The translations under genes were made by a program, and so were the position numbers. 7,680 bases of DNA from NCBI GenBank assembly GCA_031552355.1, contig JAVBMO010000155.1, positions 1 to 7,680 on the forward strand, in the 5' to 3' direction. The notes under the pieces were generated by a model. That model saw only the letters and a list, made by a program, of their open reading frames with translations. It was not told the DNA's origin and made no database searches. This DNA is from JAVBMO01 sp031552355. Lineage in GTDB: Bacteria; Bacteroidota; Bacteroidia; Bacteroidales; P3. How positions within the stretch are numbered: the stretch's first letter is position 1; the number at the start of each line of letters is the position of its first letter. This document shows, piece by piece, positions 5,360 through 7,680 of this stretch.

Positions 5360-6412
5360 TTATCGTTTTACATATTGGTTTTCGTAGTATTTTTGATAAT
5401 CACCGGAAGTTACATCGTTTAACCATTTTTCGTTCTGCAAATACCAGTCAACGGTTTTCTCCAAGCCTTCGGCAAATTGCAAAGAGGGTACCCAGCTCAA
5501 TTCTTTTTGGATTTTTGAAGAATCAATAGCATAACGTAAATCGTGTCCGGCACGGTCTTTCACAAAAGTAATCAGTTTTTCGGATGTTCCTTTTTCACGG
5601 CTTAATTTTCTGTCCATGATTTCACACAAAAGATGAATCAGATCAATATTTGTCCATTCGTTATGTCCGCCAATATTGTAGGTTTCCCCGTTTTTGCCTT
5701 CAAAGAAAACTTTGTCAATGGCTCTGGCGTGATCTACCACATAAAGCCAGTCGCGGATGTTTTCACCTTTTCCATATACGGGAATCGGTTTGTTGTTCTT
5801 TATATTGTGAATGCACAAAGGAATCAATTTTTCGGGAAATTGGTTGGCGCCATAATTATTGGAACAATTGGTAATTACAATTGGGATTCCAAATGTATGA
5901 TGATAGGCTCTTACCAACATATCTGAACTGGCTTTGGACGCGGAATATGGGCTGCGAGGGTCATAAGAGGTGGTTTCAACAAAGAAACCTGTTTCGCCTA
6001 AAGATCCATAAACTTCGTCGGTGGAAACATGGTAAAAACGTTTCCCTGCCAGATTTTCACCCCAAATGGTACGAGCGGCATTTAATAAAGTAACCGTTCC
6101 AATAATATTGGTATTGATAAATTCCATTGGGTTGGCAATAGACCTATCCACATGCGATTCGGCTGCCAAATGGATGATTCCTGAGGGATTATATTTTTTG
6201 AAAATTTCCTGAATGGCTGCGGCATCGCAAATATCGGCTTTCACAAACTCGTAATTCGGTTTGTTTTCCACGTCGGTCAAATTTGCCAAATTTCCGGCAT
6301 AAGTTAATTTGTCGAGATTTACAATTTTTATGTTTGGATATTTTTCGACAAAAAGGCGAACCACATGAGAGCCAATAAATCCTGCACCTCCAGTAATTAA
6401 AATAGTTTCCAT
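5360..6412 (-). CDS. rfbB: dTDP-glucose 4,6-dehydratase
   Basis: NAD+-dependent extended short-chain dehydrogenase that converts dTDP-glucose to dTDP-4-keto-6-deoxyglucose, second step of dTDP-rhamnose synthesis in the cytosol. The 350-residue length is normal. Seen: the Rossmann motif TGGAGFIG (7-14) and the cofactor-contacting LDKLTYAGN (33-41). HLAAESHVDRS lies at 81-91. The dehydratase-specific Thr131-Asp132-Glu133 of VSTDEVYG is intact, as is the Tyr156/Lys160 pair of YSASK. NNYGANQFPEKLIP and RDRAGHD-like KDRAGHDLRY are typical of RmlB. It begins 6 bp after the pdxJ stop, so it is cotranscribed with that vitamin B6 gene, an unexpected partner. No clear terminator follows, and read-through into lipoprotein gene 2 is possible. 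It supplies the substrate of RfbC, encoded on the other strand of this window. Confidence 0.96.
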   Translation of the reverse strand: METILITGGAGFIGSHVVRLFVEKYPNIKIVNLDKLTYAGNLANLTDVENKPNYEFVKADICDAAAIQEIFKKYNPSGIIHLAAESHVDRSIANPMEFINTNIIGTVTLLNAARTIWGENLAGKRFYHVSTDEVYGSLGETGFFVETTSYDPRSPYSASKASSDMLVRAYHHTFGIPIVITNCSNNYGANQFPEKLIPLCIHNIKNNKPIPVYGKGENIRDWLYVVDHARAIDKVFFEGKNGETYNIGGHNEWTNIDLIHLLCEIMDRKLSREKGTSEKLITFVKDRAGHDLRYAIDSSKIQKELSWVPSLQFAEGLEKTVDWYLQNEKWLNDVTSGDYQKYYENQYVKR

Positions 6413-6418
6413 AACGTT

Positions 6419-7132
6419 TTATCTTAATTGGTTTTTATACATTTGAATGGTGTTTTCAATTCCGTAATACAAAGCGTCGCAGATCAAGGCGTGCCCAATG
6501 GAAACTTCCAAAAGTCCCGGAATTGTTTTTGCGAAATAAGCCAGATTTTCCAAGCTCAAATCATGTCCGGCATTTAAACCTAATCCCAATTGTTGGGCGC
6601 GTTCCGCTGCCGTTTTATATTTAGAAATAGCGTCCTCTCTATTTTTTAGGTAATTTGCCGCATAAGATTCCGTATAAAGTTCCACACGATTGGTTCCGGT
6701 TTTCAGCGCTCCTTCAATCATTTCGGTGTCGGGATCCACAAAAATAGAAACACGGATTCCTAGAGACTGAAAATGAGAAACAATTTCTTTGAGGTATTCC
6801 TTATGTCGAATGGTATCCCAACCAGCATTTGATGTGATGGCATCGGGCGCATCGGGCACCAAAGTTACTTGCGCCGGTTTTACATCACAAACCAAATCGA
6901 TGAAATCTTGAGTAGGATTTCCTTCTATATTTAATTCTGTGGCAATGTGGGTTTTTAAATCTCTAACATCATCATAACGGATATGCCGCCCATCGGGACG
7001 TGGGTGAACTGTAATTCCTTCAGCGCCAAAACGTTCGCAGTCCAAAGCAAATTTAAGTACATCGGGTAGATTTCCTCCACGCGCATTGCGCAAAGTGGCG
7101 GCTTTATTTATATTTACACTTAGTGTAGTCAT
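6419..7132 (-). CDS. pdxJ: Pyridoxine 5'-phosphate synthase
   Basis: Cytosolic TIM-barrel enzyme that condenses 3-amino-1-hydroxyacetone phosphate with 1-deoxy-D-xylulose 5-phosphate to pyridoxine 5'-phosphate, last ring-forming step of the DXP-dependent vitamin B6 pathway. The 237-residue length is typical. Motifs: SVNINKAATLRNARGG (5-20), ITVHPRPDGRHIR (40-52) with His43 and Arg45, EGNPT with the catalytic-position Glu70, the phosphate-side VTLVPD, FVDPD, and LNAGHDL with His190. The ATG fits the family start. AAGGA lies 3 nt upstream, a rare Shine-Dalgarno-like sequence in this window, although the spacing is short. First gene of a pdxJ-rfbB unit with a -7 box about 22 bp upstream. A pathway through PdxA is implied but not visible here. 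Confidence 0.96.
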   Translation of the reverse strand: MTTLSVNINKAATLRNARGGNLPDVLKFALDCERFGAEGITVHPRPDGRHIRYDDVRDLKTHIATELNIEGNPTQDFIDLVCDVKPAQVTLVPDAPDAITSNAGWDTIRHKEYLKEIVSHFQSLGIRVSIFVDPDTEMIEGALKTGTNRVELYTESYAANYLKNREDAISKYKTAAERAQQLGLGLNAGHDLSLENLAYFAKTIPGLLEVSIGHALICDALYYGIENTIQMYKNQLR

Positions 7133-7154
7133 TCTTCCTTATTTTAATCCGCTG

Positions 7155-7162
7155 CAAAGATA
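7155..7162 (-). promoter_or_regulatory. -7 promoter element of the pdxJ-rfbB unit
   Basis: Minus strand TATCTTTG, an exact match to TAnnTTTG, with a C following. TTTA at 7187-7184 is at a 21-bp spacing and is a near match to the -33 TTTG. The predicted leader is only about 15-20 nt. The cydB terminator lies upstream, so the unit starts independently here. Confidence 0.7.
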
Positions 7163-7225
7163 AGGCTTTTCATAATAATTTGATAAAATTTTTGGTTTCC
7201 AGAATGTTTTTTATCGAAACAAAAG

Positions 7226-7252
7226 AAAACGTGCATTTAATTTGCACGTTTT
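7226..7252 (-). terminator. Terminator after cydB
   Basis: AAAACGTGCA (7226-7235) pairs perfectly with TGCACGTTTT (7243-7252), giving a 10-bp stem and 7-nt loop. On the minus strand it is followed by a T-rich tail (TTTTCTTTT including the stem end). It lies 30 bp after the cydB stop. Confidence 0.88.
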
Positions 7253-7281
7253 GCTTTTTACAATCAAATTTCTGTGAGGGA

Positions 7282-7680
7282 TTAATACGAATTTTCGTTT
7301 TCGGCAACTTCTTCTATATTGATTTTCTTTTGGGTCAGTTTTTTCCAAGCCCAATGAATATAAAGCAACACAAAAGGAATAAACAACGACACCACAGACA
7401 TAACCGACAAGGTAAAATAGCTCGAACAACTGTTTTCAATGGTCAGTGAATGTTGCAGATTGTAAGTTGAGGGGTAATAAGCCGTGTTGTTGTATCCAGC
7501 AACTAATAGTAACGAAAAGACAACAAATACGGTTCCCAAACCGCTAATCCAAAAACTCCATGAGGGTTTTGCTTTTTTCAGGAAAGGATAAATAATTCCA
7601 AATAAAACTGCCACAACGCCGGTTAGAAAAATGGCTGCCACAATAGGCATTTCCAAGAAATTGGAAAGATATTTATACTT
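7282..7680 (-). CDS. cydB: Cytochrome bd ubiquinol oxidase subunit II, C-terminal part
   Basis: The last 132 residues of a reading frame open to the window edge; the N-terminal part lies beyond 7680. CydB is the inner-membrane small-haem-poor subunit of the high-affinity quinol oxidase, used under low oxygen. The visible part has three hydrophobic spans (about residues 12-33, 43-62 and 91-113 of the fragment). Between the last two lies the conserved periplasmic or loop stretch YYPSTYNLQHSLTIENSCSS, then YFTLSVM, which corresponds to the SLT...SS..TL.VM block of known CydB proteins. A charged tail (KKLTQKKINIEEVAENE) ends it. Any internal ATG or TTG near 7650 is not the real start, since family-like sequence continues upstream. 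CydA is expected upstream, outside the window. Confidence 0.88.
   Translation of the reverse strand, partial: KYKYLSNFLEMPIVAAIFLTGVVAVLFGIIYPFLKKAKPSWSFWISGLGTVFVVFSLLLVAGYNNTAYYPSTYNLQHSLTIENSCSSYFTLSVMSVVSLFIPFVLLYIHWAWKKLTQKKINIEEVAENENSY

Noticed and set aside
7180..7449. Plus-strand open frame across the pdxJ-cydB gap
   Set aside because: It crosses the cydB terminator and runs antisense to cydB coding sequence; the translation shows no family features.
1..7680. tRNA or rRNA genes, phage, toxin-antitoxin or defence system
   Set aside because: No such genes or motifs were seen on either strand; all large coding regions are metabolic genes or lipoproteins.

Overview
The window is a stretch of ordinary chromosome from a low-to-moderate GC member of the Bacteroidota, most likely class Flavobacteriia. 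Four things point there. Start codons mostly lack a Shine-Dalgarno sequence. Several genes are preceded by the phylum's -7 element TAnnTTTG. Two lipoproteins carry a Lys-acid-acid motif right after the lipobox cysteine, as in the Bacteroidota surface-export signal. The proteins themselves (PdxJ, CydB, RfbC) look flavobacterial. This assignment is inference from sequence; I could run no search.

Left part, plus strand (1-3870): acetate kinase (ackA) ending in a strong terminator; a class I dihydrolipoyl dehydrogenase (lpdA) with its own promoter; a 146-bp AT-rich gap holding a 7-bp tandem repeat and an inverted repeat; dTDP-4-dehydrorhamnose 3,5-epimerase (rfbC); a hairpin; and a small single-domain cupin. 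A hairpin at 3870-3905 closes this side where transcription converges with the minus-strand genes.

Right part, minus strand (3927-7680), in transcription order: the 3' end of cydB (cytochrome bd oxidase subunit II, cut by the window edge) with its terminator; pdxJ and rfbB as a tight two-gene unit (6 bp apart) behind a TATCTTTG promoter; then two small lipoprotein genes, each with its own -7 box and separated by a perfect 17-bp-stem hairpin. By eye the lipoprotein block is more AT-rich than its surroundings, and it lies between the two dTDP-sugar genes.

The metabolic genes cover acetate/acetyl-phosphate metabolism (ackA), 2-oxoacid dehydrogenase complexes (lpdA), dTDP-L-rhamnose or related sugar synthesis (rfbB, rfbC; rfbA and rfbD are not here), vitamin B6 synthesis (pdxJ) and microaerobic respiration (cydB). 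The least explained content is the pair of lipoproteins. They can be aligned almost collinearly and look like diverged paralogues of a surface lipoprotein family I do not recognise. Next is the repeat-bearing gap before rfbC. I see no CRISPR array, phage, toxin-antitoxin or other defence-type system.
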